Source: an uncultured bacterium (lineage in GTDB: Bacteria; Cyanobacteriota; Vampirovibrionia; Gastranaerophilales; Gastranaerophilaceae). From it: 64,000 bases of DNA. Of this stretch, positions 52,821 through 61,984 are shown piece by piece. The position numbers were made by a program, and so were the translations under genes. The notes beneath the pieces were generated by a model that searched no databases, was not told the DNA's origin, and saw only the letters and a list, made by a program, of their open reading frames with translations. Every line of letters begins with the position of its first letter. Position 1 is the first letter of the stretch. The stretch covers positions 7,631 through 71,630 of the forward strand of contig URXT01000008.1 of the NCBI GenBank assembly GCA_900551915.1. The letters run 5' to 3'.

Positions 52821-54014
52821 ATGACAGAAGTAAATCCGTTAGGCAAAAATATACAAAATAAACCGGCTGTTTCTGAAAAACATACCGCAAAACCTCAGTT
52901 GAAGGAAAGCTTGTTTTTAAAGCTTGATAAAAATAAAGACGGAAAAATTTCTTATCAAGAACTTTATGAGGGCGGATATCAGGGAAATGATTTGCTGGCA
53001 ATGTCTGAGGTATTGTTTTTTGCAGAGCGTGACGTCAACAAATGGTTTATGAAAGATAAAAACCATAACGGAGTTGTTGACAGCGCGGAAGAAAAAATGT
53101 GGGATATTCATAACACAGACGGCTCTCACAAAATCGGCGATATGAAGCCCGAAGAATTTGCAAAAAAATACAACTTAGAAATTCAGTCCTTCAGTGATGA
53201 TGACTTTGTAAACTGGTGTAAGTCATGGATGGAAGACGAAAGCCCGATGAGAGGTTTAAAAGCTATTGCAAAGGAACGTTATGGCAAAGAATTGACAGAT
53301 GACGAGGTTCAGTTTTTATATGAGGCTATTAAAAATCAAGCCAACAGATGGCTTTTTAAGGCTCCTGCATTGTATAACAGGCTTAATACTTCTGCATATA
53401 CCCGCCTTGTAACTGGTAACTCGGCATATTCCTGCTGCGGAGGCGACATTGAGAAACCTCCAATGGGTACGCAGCCTAAGCTTGATGAAAACGGGGAACT
53501 TATGGAGGCGGATTCTTGTGAAATAATTTTCACAGACCTTGAAACGGAAGGAGCCTCAAACTCTGCTTATCAAACGAAAAACAGGCTTGCATGGGCTGCG
53601 TTTAAAACAATTCCGGAGAAAGAAGCCGCTAAATTGACTCCGGAACAATATGCAAAATATAAAGCAGACTGGGAAAATGTTCGTTCTATGAAGGCTTCTG
53701 ATTTCAGGGATTTGCTGAAGCCCGAAAACAAAGACAAGCTGGACAAATTCGAAGAAAATTCAAACATGACTGTCCGTCAGATTGTGGATTGGATTGATAT
53801 TGTCGAAAGCGCAACCGGTAAAGATTTTGACTCTAATGATTGGGAAATAGACCCCGACATGTTTCATAATGATATAATGCAAAAAGTTAACGGCACCTAT
53901 GGTGATGAAAAAATTCTCGAAGGTAAAACCCGTTCTGATATTTCTCCCGAAAAACAAGAGTGGTTAAAATATCTCGAAGAACACGGACTGCTGCTTGAAC
54001 AGTTTAAAGAATAA
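52821..54014 (+). CDS. EF-hand calcium-binding protein
   Basis: 397 residues. Loop 1 DKNKDGKISYQE (about 37-48) is a canonical EF-hand; loop 2 DKNHNGVVDSAE (about 76-87) is a near-canonical one; a third, NTDGSHKIGDMKPEEF, is degenerate. The remaining ~270 residues form an unrecognised helical domain with a CSYCCGG-like Cys pair (YSCCGGD). No signal peptide visible, so either cytosolic or exported by another route. Bacterial EF-hand proteins of this size are uncommon. Confidence 0.75.
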   Translation: MTEVNPLGKNIQNKPAVSEKHTAKPQLKESLFLKLDKNKDGKISYQELYEGGYQGNDLLAMSEVLFFAERDVNKWFMKDKNHNGVVDSAEEKMWDIHNTDGSHKIGDMKPEEFAKKYNLEIQSFSDDDFVNWCKSWMEDESPMRGLKAIAKERYGKELTDDEVQFLYEAIKNQANRWLFKAPALYNRLNTSAYTRLVTGNSAYSCCGGDIEKPPMGTQPKLDENGELMEADSCEIIFTDLETEGASNSAYQTKNRLAWAAFKTIPEKEAAKLTPEQYAKYKADWENVRSMKASDFRDLLKPENKDKLDKFEENSNMTVRQIVDWIDIVESATGKDFDSNDWEIDPDMFHNDIMQKVNGTYGDEKILEGKTRSDISPEKQEWLKYLEEHGLLLEQFKE

Positions 54015-54147
54015 TTACTCTGATTACTCCTCCAATCAAAACAAATTTGCATAATTACTGATTTTATTTTATAATCTGTAAACGGAAAAGGTTTTAAGTA
54101 CGGCTTAAAGCAGAAGCAAAGCCCAAATAATTACGGAAGGAGTAATC

Positions 54148-54396
54148 ATGGCTCAACAATTTAATGCTCAAAATATAAAAAAAAGAATTTCGGTTCTGGT
54201 ATTTTTGAAAGGTTCAACCGCTCCGCTTGTTCTTTACGTTGAAAATCCCGAAGCCCTTTATGATGAACTTAAACAGGCTGTAAAAAGCCCTCAGGCTATG
54301 CTTATCGAAAGAGAAACCCTCGGGCCTTTGAAAAAAGTCTGCTTTATTTCAAACCAGATTGCGTCGCTGGCGCTTCAAGAAGAACAATACATGTAG
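54148..54396 (+). CDS. Small hypothetical protein, first gene of the fatty-acid cluster
   Basis: 82 residues, unrecognised. Looks like a small alpha/beta fold (KKRISVLVFLKGSTAPLVLYVENPEALYDELKQAV, then KKVCFISNQIASLALQEE). GGAAGGAG ribosome-binding site. It lies 18 nt upstream of yceD and is probably in the same operon. Confidence 0.7.
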   Translation: MAQQFNAQNIKKRISVLVFLKGSTAPLVLYVENPEALYDELKQAVKSPQAMLIERETLGPLKKVCFISNQIASLALQEEQYM

Positions 54397-54414
54397 GTTT
54401 AAAAGGATTCTGCA

Positions 54415-54903
54415 ATGACGCATAAGATTTCAATTGACGATTTGGAAAACTCTGTAAATAAAACAATCAGTTATCATTTTGAAGATAAAATTGACGGCAT
54501 AAATTCAAACGGCCAAATTTGTGCTGATTTGGAGTTGAAATCCCTCGGTGATTTTATCGAAGTTAAAGGAAATGTTAAGGGAATTTTAAATTTGGAATGC
54601 GATTTGTGTCTCAAAGAATTTGAATACCCGATTGATTTTGATATTGATGAAATGTATGCAAAAAATGCACTGATGGAGGATTACGGACAGGAAACAGAGC
54701 TAAAAGAAGGACAATTCATTACCGATTTGAACGGCGAAAATGAAATTGATATTTATGACTTATTGTATCAATCTGTAATATTAAATATACCAAATAAAAA
54801 AGTTTGTGGTATAAATTGTAATGAGGACAAATTCATGAAAGAAGAAGATTTGTCTGACCCAAGGTTAGAAGTGTTCAAAAACATCAAAATTGAAGGAAAT
54901 TAA
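54415..54903 (+). CDS. yceD: YceD/DUF177 family protein
   Basis: 162 residues. The Cys pair in LNLECDLCLKEFEYPIDFDIDEMY and the late conserved segment (DIYDLLYQSVILNIPNKKVCG) define DUF177, nearly always next to rpmF and proposed to act in 23S rRNA or ribosome metabolism. Here it precedes rpmF and the fab genes, the classical order. Confidence 0.88.
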   Translation: MTHKISIDDLENSVNKTISYHFEDKIDGINSNGQICADLELKSLGDFIEVKGNVKGILNLECDLCLKEFEYPIDFDIDEMYAKNALMEDYGQETELKEGQFITDLNGENEIDIYDLLYQSVILNIPNKKVCGINCNEDKFMKEEDLSDPRLEVFKNIKIEGN

Positions 54904-54976
54904 ACCCTTACAAAACGCTTTCTGACTCAAAAGGATGAAATATAAGTAGTAGTAAAAATAAAAAGGAAAAAAGAAA

Positions 54977-55348
54977 ATGGCAGTACCTAAGAAAAGAACA
55001 GGACATTCCGCACAAGGCAAAAGAAGAAGCAATTGGAAGGCAACAAAGCCTGAAACTACAAAATGCCCGAATTGCGGTGAAACAGTTTTAACTCACACAG
55101 TATGCACAGCTTGCGGAACTTACAAAGGCAAACCGGTAAGCTTAAAAGACAGAGTTGAAGAAACTCCGGCAGTTGAAGAAAAGAAACCGGCTAAAAAGTC
55201 AACTAAAAAAGCTGCAAAAACTGAAGAAGTTAAAGCAGAAGAAACTGTAGAAACAAAAGTTGAAGAAGTTAAAGCTGAAGCTCCCGCTAAAGAAGCAAAA
55301 GAAGAAGCTCCGGCTGAAGAAAAAGCTTCTGAACCGGAAGAAAAATAA
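54977..55348 (+). CDS. rpmF: 50S ribosomal protein L32 with a long charged tail
   Basis: 123 residues. The first ~57 are normal L32: MAVPKKRTGHSAQGKRRSNW, then zinc knuckles CPNCG and CTACGTYKG. A 65-residue Ala/Lys/Glu tail follows (KKPAKKSTKKAAKTEEVKAEE ...), about doubling the protein. A real extension, since the frame stays open with consistent codon use and ends before a hairpin. L9 and HPF here also have acidic tails. Confidence 0.95.
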   Translation: MAVPKKRTGHSAQGKRRSNWKATKPETTKCPNCGETVLTHTVCTACGTYKGKPVSLKDRVEETPAVEEKKPAKKSTKKAAKTEEVKAEETVETKVEEVKAEAPAKEAKEEAPAEEKASEPEEK

Positions 55349-55357
55349 TTTATGTAA

Positions 55358-55394
55358 AAGGATGGCTCAAAAGGGCAGCCTTTAAGCCATCCTT
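55358..55394 (+). terminator. Hairpin between rpmF and plsX
   Basis: AAGGATGGCT pairs with AGCCATCCTT; inner AAAGGGCAGCCTTT may add to it; followed by CTTTTC. It may partly terminate transcription so that rpmF is made in excess over the fab genes. Confidence 0.65.
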
Positions 55395-55434
55395 CTTTTC
55401 AACCGTTAAACGTTAAGACTTTGAGAGGGATAAG

Positions 55435-56493
55435 ATGACAAGAATAGCAATTGATGCAATGGGTGGAGATCATGCGCCGCACGAGATAGTAGCAGGCGCG
55501 GTTTGGGCAGCTAAAGAATACGGCGTTGCCATTGAATTGGTTGGAAAACAAGACAGAATTGAGCAGGAGCTTGACAAAATCTCACATGAAGGTTTCATGA
55601 CAGACTGCGGCAAGGGCGGTGCTGCAAAATACCGTATAAAAATTGATACCTCAAAACTCGACATCAAAATTACCCATGCCTCTGAAGTTATTGAAATGGG
55701 CGAAGCTCCCGGACAAGCTATTCGTAAAAAGAAAAAATCTTCGATTGTCTTGGCGGTCGATGCTGTCGCTCAAGGAAGTTCAGATGCCGTCGTTGCAGCA
55801 GGTTCAACCGGTGCCGCTATGGCGTCAAGTTTGTTCGGATTAGGCAGAATCCCCGGAATCGACAGACCTGCAATTGCAGTTACCATGCCGACTATCAAAA
55901 AACCTATTGTTGTTATTGATGGCGGTGCAAACAGTAATTGTACTCCCGAAATGCTTTATCAGTTTGCAATCATGGGTGCAACTTTCTCAAAAAATGTTCT
56001 CGGAATAGAACATCCGCGTGTTGCAGTTCTGAATATTGGCGAAGAAGCCGGAAAAGGCAACGAGCTTGCTCAGGCAACTTACAAACTCTTGGAAGAACAG
56101 CAGGAGAAAATTAACTTTGTCGGCAACATTGAAGGTAAAGAAATTTTTCTGAGCGTATGTGATGTTGTTGTCTGTGACGGTTTTGTCGGAAACGTTGCGC
56201 TTAAAGTTACCGAAGGAACTTCACAAATGCTTTTCAGAATGCTTAAACAAGAATTCAAAGGCGATTTGCCGGGCAAAATAATCGGACTTCTGGCAAAACC
56301 TTTTATGAAAAGAATTTATACAAAAATAAACTACGAAGAATTCGGCGGCGCACTTCTTCTTGGTGTCAAAGGAATTACCGTAATTTCACATGGCAGAAGC
56401 AAAGCTTACGCAATTAAAAATGCAGTAAGAGTTGCAAAGCATGCTGTAGAAACCGGCGTTAACGAGAAAATAGCAAAATTTTATGAGGAATAG
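55435..56493 (+). CDS. plsX: Phosphate acyltransferase PlsX
   Basis: 352 residues. IAIDAMGGDHAPHEIVAGA at the start, HASEVIEMGEAPGQAIRKKKKSS, AGSTGAAMASSLFGLGRIPGIDRPAIA and VCDGFVGNVALKVTEGTS are PlsX hallmarks. It makes acyl-phosphate from acyl-ACP for phospholipid synthesis. Ends 3 nt before fabH, same operon. Confidence 0.97.
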   Translation: MTRIAIDAMGGDHAPHEIVAGAVWAAKEYGVAIELVGKQDRIEQELDKISHEGFMTDCGKGGAAKYRIKIDTSKLDIKITHASEVIEMGEAPGQAIRKKKKSSIVLAVDAVAQGSSDAVVAAGSTGAAMASSLFGLGRIPGIDRPAIAVTMPTIKKPIVVIDGGANSNCTPEMLYQFAIMGATFSKNVLGIEHPRVAVLNIGEEAGKGNELAQATYKLLEEQQEKINFVGNIEGKEIFLSVCDVVVCDGFVGNVALKVTEGTSQMLFRMLKQEFKGDLPGKIIGLLAKPFMKRIYTKINYEEFGGALLLGVKGITVISHGRSKAYAIKNAVRVAKHAVETGVNEKIAKFYEE

Positions 56494-56496
56494 TCA

Positions 56497-57507
56497 ATGA
56501 CAGATAAATTAATTCCGTTAAGAATTGCGGGTGTTGGTTATAGTTTACCCGAAACAGTTATTACAAATGATGATTTGACAAAATTATACGATACATCAGA
56601 CGAGTGGATTTATTCAAGAACAGGTATCAAAGAACGCAGAGTTGTTTCAGGCGAAGAAAACGCAATTGACCTCGGTTTTGACGCCGCTAAAAAAGCAATT
56701 GCTAAATCCGGCATTAATCCTGATGATATCGACTTAATTATTGCCGCTGCATCTGCTCCTCCGGATTTGTATCCTGCAATTGCATGCCACATTCATCAAA
56801 GACTCGGAATTAAAAGACAAATTCCTGCATTTGATATTACAGCAGCATGCTCGGGCTTAATTTATGCATTAAGCATTGCAAAAGCATACATATCCTCCGG
56901 TATGTACAAAAATATTCTTCTTGTTGCAACTGACAACAACTCACGGCTTGTCAACTGGGAAGACAGAAGCACGTCAATTCTTTTTGGCGACGGTGCCGGC
57001 GCAATGGTTGTTACGCAATCAGAAGACGGCGTTGATGATATTATTGCAATTGATATTAAAGCCGATGGAAATTACGGCGATTTGCTGGAACTTTCTTTTG
57101 ACGGCAAAAACTGCCCGCTTGTTGAACAATATGAAGAAAAACCTAAAGGTATCAGAATGAACGGGCGCGGAGTCTACACTTTTGTTGCAAAAGTTCTTCC
57201 AAATTATGTTGAAGATTTGATTACAAATGCCGGCATGAAAGCAGAAGACATCGATTACTTAATTCCGCACCAGGCAAATATCAGAATTATTCAGGCTGTT
57301 CAGGAGAGACTCGGTTACAGTGACGAAAAAGTCATAACAAATATTAAATATTACGGAAATACATCAGCCGCATCAATTCCAATAGCTTTGGCGGAAAGCG
57401 TTGAAAAAGGCAATGTAAAACTTGGTACAACTGCAGTTCTTTGCGGATTTGGCGCGGGCATGACCTGGGGCGGGGCAATTGTACGCTTAAGAGAAGGTAT
57501 TTGCTAA
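56497..57507 (+). CDS. fabH: 3-oxoacyl-ACP synthase III
   Basis: 336 residues. Catalytic Cys in FDITAACSGLIYALSIA (about 115), His in LIPHQANIRIIQAVQERL and Asn in YYGNTSAASIPIAL. It starts fatty-acid synthesis by condensing acetyl-CoA with malonyl-ACP. Coupled to plsX and, by a TAATG junction, to the next small ORF. Confidence 0.97.
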   Translation: MTDKLIPLRIAGVGYSLPETVITNDDLTKLYDTSDEWIYSRTGIKERRVVSGEENAIDLGFDAAKKAIAKSGINPDDIDLIIAAASAPPDLYPAIACHIHQRLGIKRQIPAFDITAACSGLIYALSIAKAYISSGMYKNILLVATDNNSRLVNWEDRSTSILFGDGAGAMVVTQSEDGVDDIIAIDIKADGNYGDLLELSFDGKNCPLVEQYEEKPKGIRMNGRGVYTFVAKVLPNYVEDLITNAGMKAEDIDYLIPHQANIRIIQAVQERLGYSDEKVITNIKYYGNTSAASIPIALAESVEKGNVKLGTTAVLCGFGAGMTWGGAIVRLREGIC

Positions 57508-57746
57508 TGAAGATAACAGATACAAAATACCCCATATCTAAATTACAAGGATATTTTACAAATATTGATTTTGGAAATCCTGTTCGTATAGCGGCAATTA
57601 AGAAAAAATCTCCGGAGACGGTTTATTCTTGCAAGCCACTAAAAGTTGACTGTGAGTTTTGTAAAGAAAAAATTGGACTTTTGAATAACGATATTTTTGT
57701 AAAGCAAGGTGACAAAACTGATAAACAGATTTTATCGGATGTATAA
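57507..57746 (+). CDS. 79-residue hypothetical protein coupled to fabH
   Basis: ATG overlaps the fabH stop in TAATG, so it is read by reinitiation. Content: MKITDTKYPISKLQGYFTNI, then GNPVRIAAIKKKSPET, with Cys at SCKPLKVDCEFCKEKIG (C-x2-C). No family recognised. Terminator follows, so it ends the first half of the fab cluster. Confidence 0.6.
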   Translation: MKITDTKYPISKLQGYFTNIDFGNPVRIAAIKKKSPETVYSCKPLKVDCEFCKEKIGLLNNDIFVKQGDKTDKQILSDV

Positions 57747-57760
57747 AAATATAAGGCTTT

Positions 57761-57785
57761 AAAGGCGGGGCATTCCCCCGCCTTT
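57761..57785 (+). terminator. Terminator after the fabH segment
   Basis: AAAGGCGGGG / CCCCGCCTTT, 10-bp stem. Confidence 0.82.
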
Positions 57786-57852
57786 ATGTGAAGCAGAAGC
57801 TGCATTTGGAGAATTATTGATAAAGTCTTGTATAAGATTAATTAAGAATACA

Positions 57853-57880
57853 TTTACATTTACCTTGTTTATTGTATAAT
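57853..57880 (+). promoter_or_regulatory. Promoter of the fabD segment
   Basis: TTTACA (57853-57858), 16 nt, TATAAT (57875-57880). No FapR-like operator palindrome is obvious. Confidence 0.6.
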
Positions 57881-57922
57881 CTGGATAGGAAGTTAAAGAG
57901 AGATATTTTGAGGGATATGATT

Positions 57923-58870
57923 ATGACAAAAAAGATTGCATTTCTTTTTCCGGGGCAAGGGTCTCAAGCTGTTGGCATGGGAAAAGATTTATATGAAAGC
58001 TTTGAGAGTGCAAAGAATGTTTTTGATACTGCAGACAGAGTTTTGAACAAAACAATCACAACACTTTGCTTTGAAGGTCCGGAAGACGCCCTTAAGCAAA
58101 CAGTTAACACACAGCCTTGCATTGTAACAATGTCAATTGCAGCAATGGAAGCTTTGAAATCAGAATTTGATATAAGCCCTGATTATGTTGCAGGTCATTC
58201 GCTCGGAGAATATTGCGCAATGTATTCAGCAGGCGTAATGTCTCTAGAAAATACCTTAAAAGCAATTCAAAAACGTGCTGACTTGATGGGTTCAACAAAA
58301 GGAGGAGCAATGGCGGCAGTTTTGAGCGCCCCCGAAGGCGCTCTTGAAGAAGCATTGAAGGGAGCCTCTTCAATCGGATACGTTGACGTTGCAAACTACA
58401 ATTCACCGGCTCAGGTTGTTATCACGGGCGATGAAAAAGCTGTTGCAAAAGCCGGTGAACTATTAATGGCGAAAGGCGCAAGACGTGTTGTTCCTCTTGC
58501 TGTTTCAGGTGCTTTCCATTCAAAATTCATGGCGAATGCAGGCAAAGAATTTGAAGCTTTTGTTTCCGAATTAGCTTTAGACGATGCGAAAATTCCGGTT
58601 ATTACAAACGTTGACGCTCAGTTGACTGTTGACAAAGACGATTTCAAAGTCAAAATGCCGAAACAAATTTATTCATCAGTTCACTGGACACAGACAATCC
58701 AAAAAATGGCTACTGACGGCGTTGAAATTTTTGTAGAAATAGGTCCGGGTAAAGTTCTTGCAGGTTTAAATAAAAAGATTGTTCCGGAAGCAAAAGTTTA
58801 CAATGTTTTCGACAAAGCGTCGCTTGAAGCAACAGTCGCCGCTCTTAAAGAAGAGATGGTTGGAGTTTAA
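57923..58870 (+). CDS. fabD: Malonyl-CoA:ACP transacylase
   Basis: 315 residues from ATG 57923, 8 nt after GAGGG; the upstream ATG at 57917 is too close to that site. IAFLFPGQGSQAVGMG at the start, catalytic Ser in VAGHSLGEYCAMYSAG, conserved VSGAFHSKFM and VEIGPGKVLAGL. It loads malonate on ACP. Confidence 0.97.
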   Translation: MTKKIAFLFPGQGSQAVGMGKDLYESFESAKNVFDTADRVLNKTITTLCFEGPEDALKQTVNTQPCIVTMSIAAMEALKSEFDISPDYVAGHSLGEYCAMYSAGVMSLENTLKAIQKRADLMGSTKGGAMAAVLSAPEGALEEALKGASSIGYVDVANYNSPAQVVITGDEKAVAKAGELLMAKGARRVVPLAVSGAFHSKFMANAGKEFEAFVSELALDDAKIPVITNVDAQLTVDKDDFKVKMPKQIYSSVHWTQTIQKMATDGVEIFVEIGPGKVLAGLNKKIVPEAKVYNVFDKASLEATVAALKEEMVGV

Positions 58871-59059
58871 ATGGCGAAAATCGATTTTAACAGCCAGAAG
58901 TTTTACAGACAGCGTCCGGACTTGGCACCAAGAAATGTGTATTTAAGAGAGGGAAGAGTCATAAAACAAAAGGAGGTTGAAAAATATTTCGTCAAAGCCT
59001 TTAAAGAACCGCTTTATGTAAGAATAATGAATTGGTTCAAAAATAAAATTAAAAAGTAG
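58871..59059 (+). CDS. 62-residue basic hypothetical protein in the fab operon
   Basis: ATG directly follows the fabD stop. Highly basic (MAKIDFNSQKFYRQRPDL ... NWFKNKIKK), with a possible amphipathic C-terminal helix (PLYVRIMNWFKNKIKK) that could bind membrane or RNA. Not recognised. Position between fabD and fabG suggests a link to lipid synthesis. Confidence 0.6.
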   Translation: MAKIDFNSQKFYRQRPDLAPRNVYLREGRVIKQKEVEKYFVKAFKEPLYVRIMNWFKNKIKK

Positions 59060-59098
59060 CAGGTCGTATTAACATATGACAAAATAAGGAGAAAATTA

Positions 59099-59830
59099 AT
59101 GACAGAAAGAAAAATTGCATTGATTACAGGCGGTTCACGCGGTATTGGTTTGGCTTGCGCGCTGGAACTTGCAAAAGCAGGCTGTGATATCATTATTAAT
59201 GATATTTGTGACGCTGAAAAAGCCCAACCGGCTTTAGATGAAATTAAAGCTTGCGGAGTTAACGCATATTTCTACAGTTTTGACGTTTCAAATGACGCTG
59301 CTGTTCAGGAAAATGTTGACAAAATGATTGCTGAACACGGCAGAATTGATATCTTGCTTAACAATGCAGGTATCACAAAAGACGGCTTGTTTATCAGAAT
59401 GGATATGGAACAGTGGGAAAGAGTTATCAAAATTAACCTTACAAGTGCATACTGCGTAACCCATGCCGTAATCAAACACATGATGAAAGCACGTCAAGGT
59501 TCAATTATTAACATGTCAAGCGTTGTAGGGCTTCATGGAAACCCGGGTCAGGCCAACTACTCAGCATCAAAAGCAGGTTTAATCGGTTTGACAAAAACTC
59601 TTGCAAAAGAATTCGGCTCAAGAAACATCAGAGTTAATGCTGTATGCCCTGGCTTTATTCAAACTGCAATGACAGCAAATCTTCCAAATATTGACGAATA
59701 TGTTAAAGCAATTCCGATGAAGAGACTCGGCACTCCGGAAGATATCGCAAAAACAGTAAAATATCTTGCTCTTGATGCAGATTATGTTTCAGGACAGGCA
59801 ATCGAAGTTGCCGGCGCTTTGATTATTTAG
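59099..59830 (+). CDS. fabG: 3-oxoacyl-ACP reductase
   Basis: 243-residue SDR. Cofactor motif ITGGSRGIGLACALELA, NNAGITKDGL, catalytic Ser/Tyr/Lys in INMSSVVGLHGNPGQANYSASKAG, and VNAVCPGFI. It reduces 3-oxoacyl-ACP with NADPH. AAGGAG ribosome-binding site. Confidence 0.96.
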   Translation: MTERKIALITGGSRGIGLACALELAKAGCDIIINDICDAEKAQPALDEIKACGVNAYFYSFDVSNDAAVQENVDKMIAEHGRIDILLNNAGITKDGLFIRMDMEQWERVIKINLTSAYCVTHAVIKHMMKARQGSIINMSSVVGLHGNPGQANYSASKAGLIGLTKTLAKEFGSRNIRVNAVCPGFIQTAMTANLPNIDEYVKAIPMKRLGTPEDIAKTVKYLALDADYVSGQAIEVAGALII

Positions 59831-59967
59831 TAAAGTAAAGATTTTTAACAATATAGCGTCAGGATTGTAAATTCCTTGCAAAAAAATCTTGTGCCAGATA
59901 TAATATTATAGACGCGAGAGCGAATATAAATCAAAGTAGTAATACAATAATTTATGAGGAAAAAAAG

Positions 59968-60198
59968 ATGAGTACATTCGAAAAAGTTAAAAAAGTTGTA
60001 GTAGATCAATTAAGCGTTGATGAAGCATTAGTAACTCCTGAAGCAAGCTTCACAGCTGACTTGGGTGCTGATTCATTAGATACAGTTGAATTGGTTATGG
60101 CTTTTGAAGAAGAATTTGGCTGCGAAATTCCTGATGAAGAAGCTGAAAAAATTCAAACAGTTAAAGATGCTGTTGACTACATTGATTCACACTCTTAA
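59968..60198 (+). CDS. acpP: Acyl carrier protein
   Basis: 76 residues, acidic, with the phosphopantetheine Ser in [19 protein letters not shown] (about Ser37). Standard length. Located between fabG and fabF as in many bacteria. Confidence 0.97.
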   Translation: MSTFEKVKKVVVDQLSVDEALVTPEASFTADLGADSLDTVELVMAFEEEFGCEIPDEEAEKIQTVKDAVDYIDSHS

Positions 60199-60308
60199 TT
60201 TTAAGTAAGTGTTAATCGGGCTTTAAAGCTGGATATTTTTAAATTACGAGGGTGAAAATTGAATATTGTTTTCCCCTCGTAAATTTTAAGAGGATAAAAG
60301 GTAAAGAG

Positions 60309-61559
60309 ATGACTAAGAGAAGAGTTGTAATCACAGGACTTGGTGCTGTATCGCCTTTTGGTATAGGTGTCGATAAATTCTGGCAAAGTCTTGTTGAAGG
60401 AAAAAGCGGAATTAGTGTTCCGGATATAATAGATATTTCCAAGCATGTTGTAAAAATAGCAGGTGAAGTGAAAAATTTTAATCCGGAAGAATATCTTGAC
60501 GCTAAGGAAGCAAAAAAAATGGATAGATTCATTCAGTTTGCTATGATTGCTGCTGATGAAGCTGTTAAAGATGCAAAATTAGAAGAAGTGAATGATGTTG
60601 ATCCATATAAAATTGGCGTTGTCGTAAGTTCTGCAGCCGGCGGGTTTCGTACATTTGAAGAAAATCATGTACGTATTCTTGAAAAAGGTCCTAATAAATG
60701 TTCTCCATTTACAATTCCGATGATGATTGTAAACATGGCATCAGGCAGAATTTCTATGAAATACGGCTTCAAAGGTATTAATAAAGTTGTTGTTTCAGCT
60801 TGTGCAACAGGTACTCATTCAATCGGCGATGCGTTTAGAGCTATTCAATACGGAGATGCTGATATTATGGTTGCAGGTGGCTGTGAAGCTACTATATGTG
60901 ACGTAGGTATCGGCGCATTCTCAAGTGCAAGAACTCTTTCCAAACGCAATGATGAACCTCAGAAAGCTTCCCGTCCATGGGACATCGACAGAGATGGCTT
61001 TGTAATGTCAGAGGGTGCAGGCGTTCTGGTTCTTGAAGAGTATGAACATGCTAAAAAACGCGGAGCTCATATCTATGCAGAAATAGCAGGCTATGGTCAA
61101 ACAGCTGATGCTTATGATGTTGTTGCACCATGTCCTGAGGGTAAAGGGGCAAGCCATTCAATGCAGTTTGCTCTTGATGATGCAGGTATGAAGCCTGAAG
61201 ATATTGATTATATTAATGCACATGGTACAAGTACCGGTTTAGGTGATATTGCAGAATCACATGCAATTGCAGGTGTATTTGGTGATAAAGCTGCCAACCC
61301 TAAACTTATGGTAAGTTCTACCAAAAGTATGCATGGACACCTTCTTGGCGCAACAGGTGCTGTTGAAGCTATCGCTTGCATTAAAGCAATTAATGAAAAT
61401 ATTGTTCCGCCTACTATTAATCTTGATAATCAAGATGAAAAAGTTGCTAATCTGGATTATGTTCCGCATAAAGCAAGAAAAGCGGAAATCCATGCAGCAT
61501 TATCAAATTCATTTGGATTTGGCGGACAAAATGCAACAATTGTACTTAAAGAAGTATAG
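60309..61559 (+). CDS. fabF: 3-oxoacyl-ACP synthase II
   Basis: 416 residues from ATG 60309 (MTKRRVVITGLGAVSPFG), the family start. Catalytic Cys in VSACATGTHSIGDAFRAI, His in INAHGTSTGLGD and in MHGHLLGATGAVEA. Elongates acyl-ACP. Last gene of the cluster, followed by a terminator. Confidence 0.97.
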   Translation: MTKRRVVITGLGAVSPFGIGVDKFWQSLVEGKSGISVPDIIDISKHVVKIAGEVKNFNPEEYLDAKEAKKMDRFIQFAMIAADEAVKDAKLEEVNDVDPYKIGVVVSSAAGGFRTFEENHVRILEKGPNKCSPFTIPMMIVNMASGRISMKYGFKGINKVVVSACATGTHSIGDAFRAIQYGDADIMVAGGCEATICDVGIGAFSSARTLSKRNDEPQKASRPWDIDRDGFVMSEGAGVLVLEEYEHAKKRGAHIYAEIAGYGQTADAYDVVAPCPEGKGASHSMQFALDDAGMKPEDIDYINAHGTSTGLGDIAESHAIAGVFGDKAANPKLMVSSTKSMHGHLLGATGAVEAIACIKAINENIVPPTINLDNQDEKVANLDYVPHKARKAEIHAALSNSFGFGGQNATIVLKEV

Positions 61560-61580
61560 TGGCAGTGTTATTTAAAAGAA

Positions 61581-61610
61581 AAGCCGTTCCATACAGGAAC
61601 GGCTTTTTTT
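61581..61610 (+). terminator. fabF terminator
   Basis: AAGCCGTTCC / GGAACGGCTT followed by TTTTT. Confidence 0.88.
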
Positions 61611-61762
61611 GTCCTTTTCATACTCCAGCAAAATTATAGCATGCTGAAAAGACAAATAAAATATCCGTAATTATATTAATGATATATCATAAGAGTTAAT
61701 GATATTCAATGCTTAATATAATATATTTTAGACTTTTTGTCAAATAAATTATAATTTTATTA

Positions 61763-61984
61763 ATGGAGAAAAATGTAAAAAGAATTATCCATTCATTGCT
61801 ATCATTGAATGGAGTTACAATTACAAAACTTGCAGAGTTAATGACAGAAAAAACCGGCAAAAAATATACATTGGCTAGTTTATCAAGCAAACTGAAAATC
61901 AAATCATTAAGTCTGCATGAAGCATATATAATTGCAGAAATTCTTGGTTATGATTTGGAATTTACACCAAAGAAAAAGTCATAA
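61763..61984 (+). CDS. Small HTH-type protein
   Basis: 73 residues. Pattern of a Cro/phage-type HTH (GVTITKLAELMTEKTGKKYTLASLSSKLKIKSLSLHEAYIIAEILGYDLEF): helix, turn, recognition helix SLSSKL and dimer helices. No Shine-Dalgarno sequence; TATAAT (61750-61755) is 7 nt before ATG, so probably leaderless. Overlaps the convergent CCA gene by 6 nt. Confidence 0.7.
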   Translation: MEKNVKRIIHSLLSLNGVTITKLAELMTEKTGKKYTLASLSSKLKIKSLSLHEAYIIAEILGYDLEFTPKKKS

